DNA of 34,993 bases from CAYTSW01 sp964440605 (GCA_964440605.1 CAYTSW010000011.1:1-34993), one strand, 5' to 3'. Counted from the first letter of the stretch, positions 23,838 to 33,982 are shown. The notes: generated from the letters alone by a model not told the origin. Numbers and translations are program-made.

Positions 23838-24635
23838 GTGTCCCTCTCGCTCTTCGACATCGTGATACTGGTGATCGTCGGCGCGGCGGCCGGTTCGTTC
23901 GGGGGGCTGCTGGGCGTCGGAGGCTCGGTGATCATGATCCCGGCGATGGCGCTGCTGCTCGGCGCGCGAGTGTGGTTTGACCAGCATGTCGCCCAGGCCG
24001 CCGCCATGTGCGTGAACGTCGCGGTCGCCATCCCCGCCGCCCTCAGACACAGCAAGGCCGGCGCGTTGCGCAAGGACCTGATGAAGTGGATGCTCCCGGC
24101 GGCGCTCGTCTCGATCGTTGCAGGCGTTCTGCTGTCCAACACGCTCCCCGCCCAGACGCTCGCTCGAGTTTTCGCGCTCTTCCTCGTCTACGTCGTCGTC
24201 GACGGGCTCATCAAGTTCGTGCGCAACCGTCCCGACCCGGCTGAGTCGCGTTCGACCGTCACGCCCGTGCGCGGCTCGGCGGTCGGCGTCGCGATGGGGG
24301 GCTTTGCCGGTCTGCTGGGCATCGGTGGGGGGGCGATCGCCGTCCCCACGGCGCTGGTCGTCTGCCGCCTCCCGCTGCGTCAGGCCATCGCCGCCAGCGC
24401 CGCGACGATGGCGATGACCGCCGGCGTCGGCGCGGTGCTCAAGCTGGCGACGCTGCACGAAGTCGAGCGCGACTGGATGCACGCGCTGATCGTGGCGCTG
24501 GTGCTGGCGCCCTCGGCCCTGCTCGCCGGACGCTTCGGCGCGGGTCTGACCCACGCATTGCCCCTCCGCCTGATCCGGGCGATCTTCATCCTCGTGATGG
24601 CGCTGGCGGCCCTCGAAATGGCAGGCGTGCTGTAG
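23838..24635 (+). CDS. TSUP family (TauE/SafE) membrane transporter
   Basis: This 265-residue inner-membrane protein has about eight helices in two similar halves. Each half begins with the family's glycine-rich signature: GAAAGSFGGLLGVGGSVIMIPAM near residues 15-37 and MGGFAGLLGIGGGAIAVPTAL near 153-173. TSUP proteins move small anions, often sulfite, sulfonates or related organosulfur compounds; the substrate here is unknown. The GTG start is ten bases after the murL stop, with no clear Shine-Dalgarno, so it is either coupled to murL or read from a leaderless message. Confidence 0.93.
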   Translation: MSLSLFDIVILVIVGAAAGSFGGLLGVGGSVIMIPAMALLLGARVWFDQHVAQAAAMCVNVAVAIPAALRHSKAGALRKDLMKWMLPAALVSIVAGVLLSNTLPAQTLARVFALFLVYVVVDGLIKFVRNRPDPAESRSTVTPVRGSAVGVAMGGFAGLLGIGGGAIAVPTALVVCRLPLRQAIAASAATMAMTAGVGAVLKLATLHEVERDWMHALIVALVLAPSALLAGRFGAGLTHALPLRLIRAIFILVMALAALEMAGVL

Positions 24636-24639
24636 CGAC

Positions 24640-24678
24640 GCAACATCGTGGGCTTCGATGTTGCTTTGAAGCAACATC
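24640..24678. promoter_or_regulatory. Nested inverted repeats, possible operator or hairpin
   Basis: GCAACATC occurs at 24640-24647 and 24671-24678, and its complement GATGTTGC at 24657-24664. The inner pair forms a perfect 10-base inverted repeat (GATGTTGCTT/AAGCAACATC) separated by TG. No T-run follows, so this is not a classic terminator. It lies between the TSUP gene and the histidine kinase gene and could be a binding site controlling the two-component genes. Confidence 0.55.
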
Positions 24679-24706
24679 GCGCTCAACGCGTGTCGCTGGC
24701 CATCCG

Positions 24707-25534
24707 ATGAACCGCCTCATGAGCGACGCACGCCGCCCGGGCGATTCGAGTGACTGGCCCATCATCCGCCGCAAACCGCCCGCGGGCGCGGAGACCGTCG
24801 CGGCCGAGGCGGACGAGCAGCTCAAGGTCCTGGCGCACGAACTCGCGGGGCTCGTCGACGGGTGCATGCGTTATCTGTCGCTGGCCGAGCGCGCCATGGT
24901 CGGTCCTGATGTGGATGCACCGGGATTGGCGCATGTGCGCGCCGCCCGCACCGCGATCGAGCACGCCGCGGTGCTCGCCCGCGCGATGAGCCGCCCCGAT
25001 CTCGGGGGGCTGACGGCGCAGGGCATCGCCAAGCTCGCGCGCCAACCGGTTGCCGAGGCGGTGCGTCACGCCGTAGAGGTGCAGCGTCCGCGTTGCGAGG
25101 AGCGGGGCATCCAGCTCGAAGTCGAGATCGACCCGGCGTTGGATGACGGCCCCACGCTGCCGCTGTACCCAGTCATCGCCAACGCGCTGCGCAACGCGAT
25201 CGAAGCGGTGGGGATCACCGGTCGGATCGACCTTCGAGCCTTCGTCGAGAGGGAGGGGGACCACGAAGCGGTGGTGATCGAAGTGATGGACGACGGACCC
25301 GGGCCCCCCGGGGGCCCGATCAATCCGTTTGCGCGCGGCTATTCAACGAAGGAGGGCGGCAGCGGCATCGGGCTCGCCCTCGCGCGTGACATCGCCTGGG
25401 AACTCAGGGGAGGCGCACTGCTCACCGCTCGCGACGATGGCACGCCGGGTGCGCGATTCGTCCTGCGTGTCCCTGTGCCGATTCGTGACGACCATGAGGC
25501 TCGGTCCATCGGCGGGGAGGGCGCGAACCCGTGA
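24707..25534 (+). CDS. Soluble sensor histidine kinase
   Basis: This 275-residue kinase has no membrane helix and no recognisable PAS or GAF domain, so it must sense a cytoplasmic signal or a partner protein. The H-box is LAHELAGLVDG with His 44. The HATPase_c domain shows the N-box NALRNAIEAV (Asn 163), G1 DDGPGPP (195-201) and G2 GGSGIGLALA (217-226). The start could be ATG 24707 or ATG 24719; neither has a good Shine-Dalgarno. The stop overlaps the GTG of the sigma-54 activator, which is its obvious partner. The nested inverted repeats lie 29 bases upstream. Confidence 0.9.
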   Translation: MNRLMSDARRPGDSSDWPIIRRKPPAGAETVAAEADEQLKVLAHELAGLVDGCMRYLSLAERAMVGPDVDAPGLAHVRAARTAIEHAAVLARAMSRPDLGGLTAQGIAKLARQPVAEAVRHAVEVQRPRCEERGIQLEVEIDPALDDGPTLPLYPVIANALRNAIEAVGITGRIDLRAFVEREGDHEAVVIEVMDDGPGPPGGPINPFARGYSTKEGGSGIGLALARDIAWELRGGALLTARDDGTPGARFVLRVPVPIRDDHEARSIGGEGANP

Positions 25535-27045
25535 GCGGACTCACGATCAGCGCGTCGAAGACCGCGACGCCCGCCGGTTGCAAGGCCCGGGTGCTGGTGG
25601 TCGACGACGACATGCGCGTGGGTGAAGCGCTACGCGAGTACCTGCTGGATGAAGGCTACGTCGTCGACGTCTGCGCCGACGGGCGCGAGGCGATGAAGCT
25701 GCTCGTGGAGGCCGAGAGCCAGGATGGCGAGGACGACGCCGAGCCCCGTGGTTACCAACTCGTCGTCTCGGACGTTTCCATGCCCGATGTCAACGGGCTC
25801 GATCTCCTCCAGCACATTACGGAGCACCATCCTTCTGTCGTGACGGTGCTGCTCACAGGGTTCGGCACGATCGAGACGGCGGTGGAGGCGATCCGCTCCG
25901 GCGCGTTCGATTACCTGGCCAAGCCGGTGGTGGACGAAGAGCTGGCGATGGTTCTCGAGCGTGCGCTCAAGCAGCAACGCCTGCTCGAGGAAAACTCGCG
26001 TCTGCGCCGCGACCTCTCGACGAAGTACGGTCTTGGCGCACTCGTAGGCGCCGACGAGCGCATGCACAAGGCCTTCGACATGGTCCGTTCCGTCGCGGGC
26101 TCGAAGGCCACCGTGCTCATGACGGGCGAGTCGGGCACGGGCAAGTCCGTCATCGCGCGCACGCTCCACCAGATGAGCCCGCGCGCCGAAGCGCCCTTCG
26201 TCGAGATTCATTGCGGCTCCATCCCCGAGGCCTTGCTCGAGTCCGAGCTGTTCGGGCACGTCAAGGGCGCCTTCACCGGGGCCCACGCCGACAAGCGCGG
26301 CAAGTTCATCGCGGCCGACGGCGGGACGATCTTCATCGACGAGATGAACTCCGCCTCGCCCGCCATGCAACTCAAGCTCCTGCGCGTCCTCCAGGAACGC
26401 TCATTCGAGCCCATCGGGTCGAACGAGACGGTCGAGGTCGACGTGCGCGTGGTCCTCGCGGCCAACGAGCCGCTGGAGCATCTCGTGCGCGAGGGCAGGT
26501 TCCGCGAGGACCTGTACTACCGCATTAATGTGGTGCGTATCGAGCTCCCTCCATTGCGCGAACGTCCCGCGGACGTCGGACCTCTGGCCGAGCACTTCCT
26601 CGCGAAGTTCAACGACGAGCACGGCACCGCGATCACCGGGTTCGGCAAAAGTGTGATCGAGGCCCTGAGGCGCTATCCGATGCCCGGCAACGTGCGCGAG
26701 CTGGCGAACATCGTCGAGCGCGCTGTCGTGCTCGCGAGCGGCGATGTGATCAATGTCGAGGACCTCCCGCCGTTCGTGACGGATCGCGAAGCGGGCGGAT
26801 CGCTGCTGATGCCACATGTGCGCGCGGGCCTGTCGGTTGAGAACGCCATCGACTCGCCGGACACGCCGTGGATCCCAACGCCGCTCGCCGAGGCGATGAA
26901 GGGTCCGGAGCGACGGATCATCCTCAAGGCGTTGCGGGCGAATGACTGGAACCGCCAGCAGACAGCCGACGATCTGGATATCAACCGTACGACGCTGTAC
27001 AAGAAAATGAAAGCGTACGACCTCGACGAGGATCGCGGTTCGTAG
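25531..27045 (+). CDS. NtrC-family sigma-54-dependent response regulator
   Basis: The 504-residue protein has three domains. The receiver (about residues 20-140) has acidic pocket VVDDD, phosphoacceptor Asp 81 in VVSDVSMPD, Thr 109 and Lys 131. It carries a short acidic insertion (SQDGEDDAEPR) before the phospho-Asp strand. The AAA+ domain has Walker A GESGTGKS (199-206), the sigma-54 contact loop GAFTGA (246-251) and Walker B TIFIDEMN. A C-terminal Fis-type helix-turn-helix (near 465-498, QTADDLDINRTTLYKKMK) completes it. It activates transcription by RNA polymerase carrying sigma-54. The GTG start overlaps the kinase stop. Its targets are not known; no clear sigma-54 -24/-12 promoter was recognised in the window. 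Confidence 0.95.
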   Translation: MSGLTISASKTATPAGCKARVLVVDDDMRVGEALREYLLDEGYVVDVCADGREAMKLLVEAESQDGEDDAEPRGYQLVVSDVSMPDVNGLDLLQHITEHHPSVVTVLLTGFGTIETAVEAIRSGAFDYLAKPVVDEELAMVLERALKQQRLLEENSRLRRDLSTKYGLGALVGADERMHKAFDMVRSVAGSKATVLMTGESGTGKSVIARTLHQMSPRAEAPFVEIHCGSIPEALLESELFGHVKGAFTGAHADKRGKFIAADGGTIFIDEMNSASPAMQLKLLRVLQERSFEPIGSNETVEVDVRVVLAANEPLEHLVREGRFREDLYYRINVVRIELPPLRERPADVGPLAEHFLAKFNDEHGTAITGFGKSVIEALRRYPMPGNVRELANIVERAVVLASGDVINVEDLPPFVTDREAGGSLLMPHVRAGLSVENAIDSPDTPWIPTPLAEAMKGPERRIILKALRANDWNRQQTADDLDINRTTLYKKMKAYDLDEDRGS

Positions 27046-27062
27046 ACGATCGATCGGCGGGG

Positions 27063-27899
27063 CTACAGGTCGTGCACTTCCGGCGTGTCCTGGGTCTCGG
27101 CGTTGCTCGCGAGCGACCGCGTCAATGTGTGCGGCACACCGATGTCCCCGACGCCGAGCGTGCCAACATACGGGCGCGCACTCCCCGCAAGAAGACCCGG
27201 CTTTTTGGCTGCCAATGCGATCGTTACATCGGCGGCGATCACGGGCGGGTCGATCGGGTGATCTTCCAATGGCTTGCCGGTCTGTGCGTCGAGTCCCGAG
27301 GGGACATCGACGGCGAGCGTGCGGTCGCCATTGTCGCGGAGGGCGTTGATCGCGCGCACGAAGGTGCCGATGGGCTCGCGCAGCGGGCCGGGCGTCGCAC
27401 CGGTGCCGAGCAAGGCATCAATGACGAGCAGTGGGGCGGCTCGGGCGACGTGGTGGCCCTGGCCGCGGATGGCCTTGGCGGCGCGGCGGACGCCGTCGCC
27501 GGGGGTTTCGTCGCCGTCGGAGATGGTAAAGATCGGCACGCCGCAGGCGCGGGCGATGTCGAGGTTGGTCCTGGCGTCGCCTTTGACCTTGTCTTCGGGG
27601 GTGGCGAGGAGGATGGCGGCGCGGATGCCGCGGTTGTGGAGCTTGCGGGCGAGGGCGATGCCGTCGCCCCCGTTGTTCCCGGGGCCGCAGACGCAGAGGC
27701 AGGCGCGGGCGTCGGTCTCGGTGTTGTCGCGCGGGCCGAGCATGCTCATCGCAGCGGCGAGCAGGGCGTCGGCCGCGTTCTCCATGAGCAGCAGACCGGG
27801 GATGTGGAGTTCTTCCTGCGCGCGCCGGTCGAGCTCGCGGACGGCGTCGCACGAGAGGGTGTGTGATTCGGGCGGGGCGGTGTCGAGGGTGTGGTGCAT
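27063..27899 (-). CDS. nnrE: NAD(P)H-hydrate epimerase (YjeF N-terminal domain)
   Basis: This enzyme converts the R form of damaged NAD(P)HX to the S form so that a dehydratase can repair it. The 278-residue protein has the Rossmann-like YjeF_N fold: GLLLMENAADAL near residues 35-46, CGPGNNGGDGIALARKL (71-87), VIDALLGTGATPG and VDVPSGLDAQTG. The ADP-dependent dehydratase (YjeF_C) found fused in E. coli is absent, so this is the epimerase alone. ATG 27899 is chosen because CGGAGG (complement of 27907-27912) is seven bases upstream; the frame extends to 27947 but would enter the divergent gene. The 3' end converges on the regulator gene with 17 bases between. Confidence 0.94.
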   Translation of the reverse strand: MHHTLDTAPPESHTLSCDAVRELDRRAQEELHIPGLLLMENAADALLAAAMSMLGPRDNTETDARACLCVCGPGNNGGDGIALARKLHNRGIRAAILLATPEDKVKGDARTNLDIARACGVPIFTISDGDETPGDGVRRAAKAIRGQGHHVARAAPLLVIDALLGTGATPGPLREPIGTFVRAINALRDNGDRTLAVDVPSGLDAQTGKPLEDHPIDPPVIAADVTIALAAKKPGLLAGSARPYVGTLGVGDIGVPHTLTRSLASNAETQDTPEVHDL

Positions 27900-27916
27900 G
27901 GCGTGGCCTCCGGGTG

Positions 27917-27922
27917 TACGGT
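27917..27922 (+). promoter_or_regulatory. Possible -10 element of the GT2 gene
   Basis: TACGGT ends nine bases before ATG 27932 in a 32-base divergent gap. No Shine-Dalgarno is visible for the plus-strand gene. It is a looser match to GCTAnnnT (TGTACGGT). Confidence 0.25.
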
Positions 27923-27931
27923 TTGCCGCCC

Positions 27932-29182
27932 ATGACGCCGCTTCCACTGGCCATCCCGATGTTTGTGATTCTGCTGCTGGCGATCGCCTGCACGGCGTAC
28001 TGGGGCGCGGTGTGGTGGCGCGTCGCGCGGGCGCGGCGGACGCTACCGACCCTCCGAGACGCTCTCGAACGCCCCGAGCCCGCCGGGGGCTGGCCTTCGG
28101 TGTGCGTCGTCACGCCTGCGCACAACGAAGGGGCGTACATCCAGAAGCAGGCGCAGACGCTGCTCGATCAGGACTACCCCGGCGAGCTGCGCTTCGTCTG
28201 GGCGCTCGACCGCTGCACGGACGACACGCTGAGCAAACTGCGCGGCATCATCATGGACAATCCGGATGTCGCGGAACGCACCGAGGTGATCGAGATCGAC
28301 CACTGCCCCGACGACTGGGCCGGCAAGGTCCACGCGATTCACGAGGGCGTCACGCGGTCCGAGGGCGCTGCTCGCGCCGAGTTGCTGCTCTTCGTCGACG
28401 CGGACATGTCGTTTCATCCGGGCGTGGTGCGGGCCGCGGTCGCGCTGCTGCGTGAACGCGCCCTGGATCTGCTCAGTCTGCTGTGCACCCTGCGTTACGA
28501 GAAGGACTTCGAGCGCCGGCTTCAGCCCGCTGCCGGGTTCGAGCTGGTGCGCCGGTTTCCTCTGGATCGGATCAATCGCGACAAGGGCGGCCCGCGTTTC
28601 GCCAACGGGCAGTTCATGCTCTTCGAGCGCGCTATGTACGAGCGCATCGGCGGGCACGCGGTCGCCCGCAAGGCGCTTCTTGAGGACCTCAAGCTCGCCA
28701 GGCGTGTGCGGAACAAGCGGATCGACGGTCGCGTCGGTGTCTTCATGGCGGGGGGGATCGTGCGCTGCGCCATGTACGACTCGCTCGACGAGTTCCGGCG
28801 CGGCTGGAAGCGCATCTACACCGAAGCGGCCCGCTCACGCGTGCGTGACCTGTATCGGAGCGCCTGGCGGCTGCGCCTGACGGGCGTGGTGTTGCCCGTA
28901 GCCGGACTTGTTTGCGGCGCTTCGGGCCTGGCCCTGCTCGTCATTCAGACCGACTGGTGGCTCGGAGTGCCCATGGTGCTGGTCGGGCTCGCGGCGCGGT
29001 TCGTCTTCAATCGCGGGTTATGGCTGATCTATCAGACGCAGCACGCGCCGATCATGGCGATGGGCTGGTTCCCGGTTGGCGCGTGGCGTATCGCGGGCAT
29101 CCTCGACGAAGCCGCCCGCGACCTGAAGCGCGGCAACCCGACCGAGTGGGCGGGCAAGCGGTACGCCCGGGAGGCGACATGA
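27932..29182 (+). CDS. Membrane GT2-family glycosyltransferase
   Basis: The 416-residue protein has an N-terminal membrane helix (about 8-28), a GT2 catalytic domain and C-terminal helices (about 310-332, 338-360). Catalytic motifs are VVTPAHNEGAYI near the nucleotide-binding strand, the DxD-type VDADMSFHPG (Asp 156, Asp 158), NGQFMLFERAMYERIGGH for the acceptor site, and LEDLKLARRVR carrying the catalytic base region. The pattern is close to HpnB/CrtQ-type enzymes that glycosylate lipids or carotenoids, but no hopanoid or carotenoid genes are adjacent, so the acceptor is left open. Its stop overlaps the SpoU gene start (ATGA). Confidence 0.9.
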   Translation: MTPLPLAIPMFVILLLAIACTAYWGAVWWRVARARRTLPTLRDALERPEPAGGWPSVCVVTPAHNEGAYIQKQAQTLLDQDYPGELRFVWALDRCTDDTLSKLRGIIMDNPDVAERTEVIEIDHCPDDWAGKVHAIHEGVTRSEGAARAELLLFVDADMSFHPGVVRAAVALLRERALDLLSLLCTLRYEKDFERRLQPAAGFELVRRFPLDRINRDKGGPRFANGQFMLFERAMYERIGGHAVARKALLEDLKLARRVRNKRIDGRVGVFMAGGIVRCAMYDSLDEFRRGWKRIYTEAARSRVRDLYRSAWRLRLTGVVLPVAGLVCGASGLALLVIQTDWWLGVPMVLVGLAARFVFNRGLWLIYQTQHAPIMAMGWFPVGAWRIAGILDEAARDLKRGNPTEWAGKRYAREAT

Positions 29183-29955
29183 GCACCTGGGCCGATGAGC
29201 ATCACGGGCGCGGCGGGACGTCGATCGTCGTCTACGGACGGCGGGCCGTCCGCGAAGCCATCGAGGCCGAGCACGTCGAGGTGCGACGCGTGCTGGTGTC
29301 GACGCGCACGCCCGCTTCATACCGGAAGGACTTGCGTGCGCACTGCCGCGAGGCGGGTATCGACTTCATCGAGGGTCCCGAGCGCGAGGTGGCGACGCTG
29401 TCGGGCGATCCGCGGAACGACCAGGGGGTTGCGGCGAGCGTTGTGCTCGGGCTCGTGCAGGAGGCCGAGCAGTTTCTCGAGTCGAAGACCGGCGTGGGGG
29501 CCGGGGCCCCAACGCGCCTCATCGCGCTCGACGGCGTGACGAATCCGCAGAACGTCGGCATGATCGTCCGCTCGGCGATCGCGTCGGGCATGGCGGGTGT
29601 GCTATGGCCTTCAGTCGGCTCGCCATGGATCAGCGGGCTGGTGATCAAGGCGAGCGCGGGCGTGGTGTATCGCTGCCCGATTGTCCGTTGCGGCGAGCTG
29701 GTCGAGGGGCTGTGGGCGATGCAGGCCGCTGGGTTTTCCGTGTTCGGGCTCGACGCCGGGGACGATGCGGAGAATCTGTTCGAGCACGAGCCGGCGCACC
29801 GCGCGGTGTACGTGGTGGGGTCGGAAGCCGAAGGATTGAGCGAGGTGGTGCGCGGGACGGTGGATGGCAAGGTGGCGATCCCGATGCGTGGCGGGGTGGA
29901 ATCGCTCAACGCGGCGGTCGCGGCGTCGCTGGTGTGTTTCACCGCGATGAAGTAG
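29179..29955 (+). CDS. TrmH/SpoU-family RNA 2'-O-methyltransferase
   Basis: This SPOUT enzyme transfers a methyl group from S-adenosylmethionine to a ribose 2'-OH in rRNA or tRNA. The 258-residue protein has an N-terminal substrate-binding domain (YGRRAVREAIEAEHVEVRRVLVS) and the knotted catalytic domain with motif 1 DGVTNPQNVGMIVRSA, motif 2 VVGSEAEGLS and motif 3 IPMRGGVESLNAAVAASL. The start is fixed by GGGAGG (29169-29174) four bases before the ATG, which overlaps the stop of the glycosyltransferase gene. The target nucleotide cannot be assigned from sequence. Confidence 0.94.
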   Translation: MSTWADEHHGRGGTSIVVYGRRAVREAIEAEHVEVRRVLVSTRTPASYRKDLRAHCREAGIDFIEGPEREVATLSGDPRNDQGVAASVVLGLVQEAEQFLESKTGVGAGAPTRLIALDGVTNPQNVGMIVRSAIASGMAGVLWPSVGSPWISGLVIKASAGVVYRCPIVRCGELVEGLWAMQAAGFSVFGLDAGDDAENLFEHEPAHRAVYVVGSEAEGLSEVVRGTVDGKVAIPMRGGVESLNAAVAASLVCFTAMK

Positions 29956-29993
29956 ACCATGATGGTGCCACTATGCGGCGCCGAAGGTTTGCT

Positions 29994-32096
<2,103 letters not shown>

Positions 32097-32245
32097 ATGC
32101 GTGACTACGCCCTGTTCGTTCGGGCCACCGGAAAGGAGTGTTGGAGTTCCGACGCCCGCAGAGGGTAGGCGTCGGGGCCCGGCGGGGCGGGCCCGCGGGG
32201 GCACTTCGATCGGTCCCTGATTGGGTATGTGTTCGCCCGGGCGGG
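32097..32245. other. 149-base gap upstream of ftsH
   Basis: It lies between the lptE-like stop and ftsH, both read leftwards. It holds a GGGCCC inverted repeat (32175-32180 and 32189-32194) with an 8-base loop but no T-run, so it is a weak terminator at best. The ftsH promoter should be here; no convincing hexamers were recognised. Confidence 0.35.
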
Positions 32246-32770
32246 CTACCACGATTCACGCAGTTCGGCGACGATGTCGCGTGCGAGTCGATCGATCGCC
32301 GCGGCCTGACCGACCTCGATCCGCTCGTTGGCCCCGCGTGCGGGCACGAAGGGCTCGGCGACACGGAAGTTCCGCCGAGCGACCAGCACTTCGCCCGTCC
32401 CCCCGCGTCGCCACTCGAAGGCGACCGCGAGCTCGTACGCCGACTCCTGCACGAAACCGCTCTCGTTCGCGGTGGTCAGGTTCGCGAGTTCCGCGTCGGT
32501 GATGGAGCCTGAGAGCGTCGTGTCGGCCGCGGCGCTGCTCGTCGCGCGCCACGGCGTCGTGCGGTTGATCTCCTTGACGATCGCATCCGTCAGGTCGACC
32601 TCGAGGTCGTAGAAGAACGTCGTGTTGTCGAACAGCGGCACATGCACGGTTTCGACGTCCTGCCGATACGTCGAGGCGAGCTCGTAGCCGGCGCAGGCCG
32701 TCAGCGCTGCGCTTGATGCGGTGAGCAGGCCGACGAGCAGGATGAACGCGCGACAACGGTGCATGGTCAT
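32246..32770 (-). CDS. LptE-like outer-membrane lipoprotein
   Basis: The 174-residue protein has a signal peptide ending in the lipobox LTAC (Cys about 26), followed by AGYELAST and the family-like stretch VHVPLFDNTTFFYDLEVDLTDAIVKEINRTTPW, as in LptE proteins that sit inside the LptD barrel during lipopolysaccharide transport to the outer membrane. The later part (LSGSITDAEL, ARRNFRVAEPFVP) also fits. The ATG at 32770 overlaps the stop of the BamD-like gene (TGATG), so the two are coupled; an ATG two codons later is an alternative start. lptD is not in the window. Confidence 0.82.
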   Translation of the reverse strand: MTMHRCRAFILLVGLLTASSAALTACAGYELASTYRQDVETVHVPLFDNTTFFYDLEVDLTDAIVKEINRTTPWRATSSAAADTTLSGSITDAELANLTTANESGFVQESAYELAVAFEWRRGGTGEVLVARRNFRVAEPFVPARGANERIEVGQAAAIDRLARDIVAELRESW

Positions 32771-33933
32771 CAGTTCGGATCGTTCGGTCCCGGCGCGAGC
32801 GTGTCGGGCAGTTCCGGCTCCGCGGCTTCCTCGGAGCGGTCGGGGGTGGGCTCTACCACGCCCTCGAGTGGTCCCTCGATCGTGGTGCCGGTCGGCGCCG
32901 ACTCGGGCGAAGCCGCCTCGTCGATGAACTCCTCGAGCAACCAGCCGCGGTTCTCGAGGATCTCCATCGATCGCTGGGCGGAAATCGTCTCAGGGTGCAC
33001 GCTCAGCAGGCGGCGGAGGGTGTAGCGGGCCGCCGGCTCGTCGCCTACGTCGAGGTACCAGCGCGCGGTCTCGAGGAGCTGTGCGGCGGTTGACTCGTCG
33101 ATCCGTGCGATCAGGCCTTCGTTCACGCCGATGGTGTCGGCCTGTCGCGGGAAACGGCGGATGAAGTCCTCGATGCGGATCCGCGCGTCGAGCAGGCCCG
33201 AGCCGTCGTAGCGTGGTCCCTTGAAGCGAGCGATGTCCGCCAAGATCAACCGCTGTTCGGCGTGGATGCGGTTGGGCCCGGCGGGAAAGTTGGCGAGGTA
33301 GACCTCGTAGGCATCGCGCGCCAGGCGCATCTCGCGCCGGTCGTAGTAGAAGTCCGCGAGGCGGATGGCCGCCTGTTCGGCGATCGCCGAGCCCGGCAAG
33401 CGCTCCTGCACGCGGATCATCAGCTCGATGGCGACTTCGGTGGAGTCGACCCAGCGGAATCCGAAGATGCGCAGCTCGAGCCCGTCGAGATAGAGCTCGG
33501 CGATACGCCGTTCGCGGTCGATCGCGGTGACGAAGTGCTCGGACTCGGGGAACTCGCGGATCAGCCGCTCGTAGTCGTACAGCGCGTCGAACTCGCGATC
33601 GCGCGCCACCTTCGCATCGGCGCGGATGAGCAGGGCCTCGGCGAGCCAGGGCGAGCCGAAGTTTGCCGGTGTCTCGATGAACCCTTCGACGATCTCGTTC
33701 GCCTCGCGGGGGCGGTCCTCGGCGAGCGCCCGCTTGGCTCGGGCGATCAACGCCGCGTCTCCGGTGGGGGCCTCGGCCTGAGGGTCGGCGGTCCAGCCGG
33801 AGCGGTCGTCGAGGATGTACTTAGTCGGGTCGCCGCCCGGCGTGGTTGGTGCCTGCGCGTGAGCCGCGTGAGGCGTTCCCCAAAGCGCCAGCAGTAGGAA
33901 AATCACGATGAATCGAAGATCAAGCCGTTCCAT
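32770..33933 (-). CDS. BamD-like tetratricopeptide periplasmic protein
   Basis: The 387-residue protein has a signal peptide (cleavage likely after HAAHA, about residue 26) with no lipobox Cys, so it would be periplasmic rather than a lipoprotein as in classic BamD. TPR-like helical repeats follow: AIARAK-type helices near 60-80, WLAEALLIRADAKVARDREFDALYDYERLIREFP near 95-128, SAIAEQAAIRLADFYYDRREMRLARDAYEVYLANFP near 185-220, and AAQLLETARWYLDVGDEPAARYTLRRLL near 290-317. The last 60 residues are Pro/Glu-rich and disordered. A perfect AGGAGGTG (complement of 33944-33951) lies ten bases before the ATG. Coupling to the LptE-like gene supports a role in outer-membrane assembly (inference). Confidence 0.78.
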   Translation of the reverse strand: MERLDLRFIVIFLLLALWGTPHAAHAQAPTTPGGDPTKYILDDRSGWTADPQAEAPTGDAALIARAKRALAEDRPREANEIVEGFIETPANFGSPWLAEALLIRADAKVARDREFDALYDYERLIREFPESEHFVTAIDRERRIAELYLDGLELRIFGFRWVDSTEVAIELMIRVQERLPGSAIAEQAAIRLADFYYDRREMRLARDAYEVYLANFPAGPNRIHAEQRLILADIARFKGPRYDGSGLLDARIRIEDFIRRFPRQADTIGVNEGLIARIDESTAAQLLETARWYLDVGDEPAARYTLRRLLSVHPETISAQRSMEILENRGWLLEEFIDEAASPESAPTGTTIEGPLEGVVEPTPDRSEEAAEPELPDTLAPGPNDPN

Positions 33934-33943
33934 GGCCGATGGA

Positions 33944-33951
33944 CACCTCCT
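33944..33951 (-). promoter_or_regulatory. Perfect Shine-Dalgarno of the BamD-like gene
   Basis: AGGAGGTG on the minus strand is fully complementary to the usual 16S rRNA 3' tail and lies ten bases before ATG 33933. Confidence 0.75.
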
Positions 33952-33982
33952 GCTCGAGCCCGCCCCGCACGTCGATCAGGAA

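Noticed and set aside
23037..24686. 549-residue minus-strand open frame, rich in His, Arg and Glu
   Set aside because: It is antisense to the murL-like and TSUP genes and has no recognisable domain.
32175..32194. GGGCCC inverted repeat as a terminator between the lptE-like gene and ftsH
   Set aside because: There is no T-run on either side, and GGGCCC is itself a palindrome expected often in GC-rich DNA; mentioned only as part of the gap.
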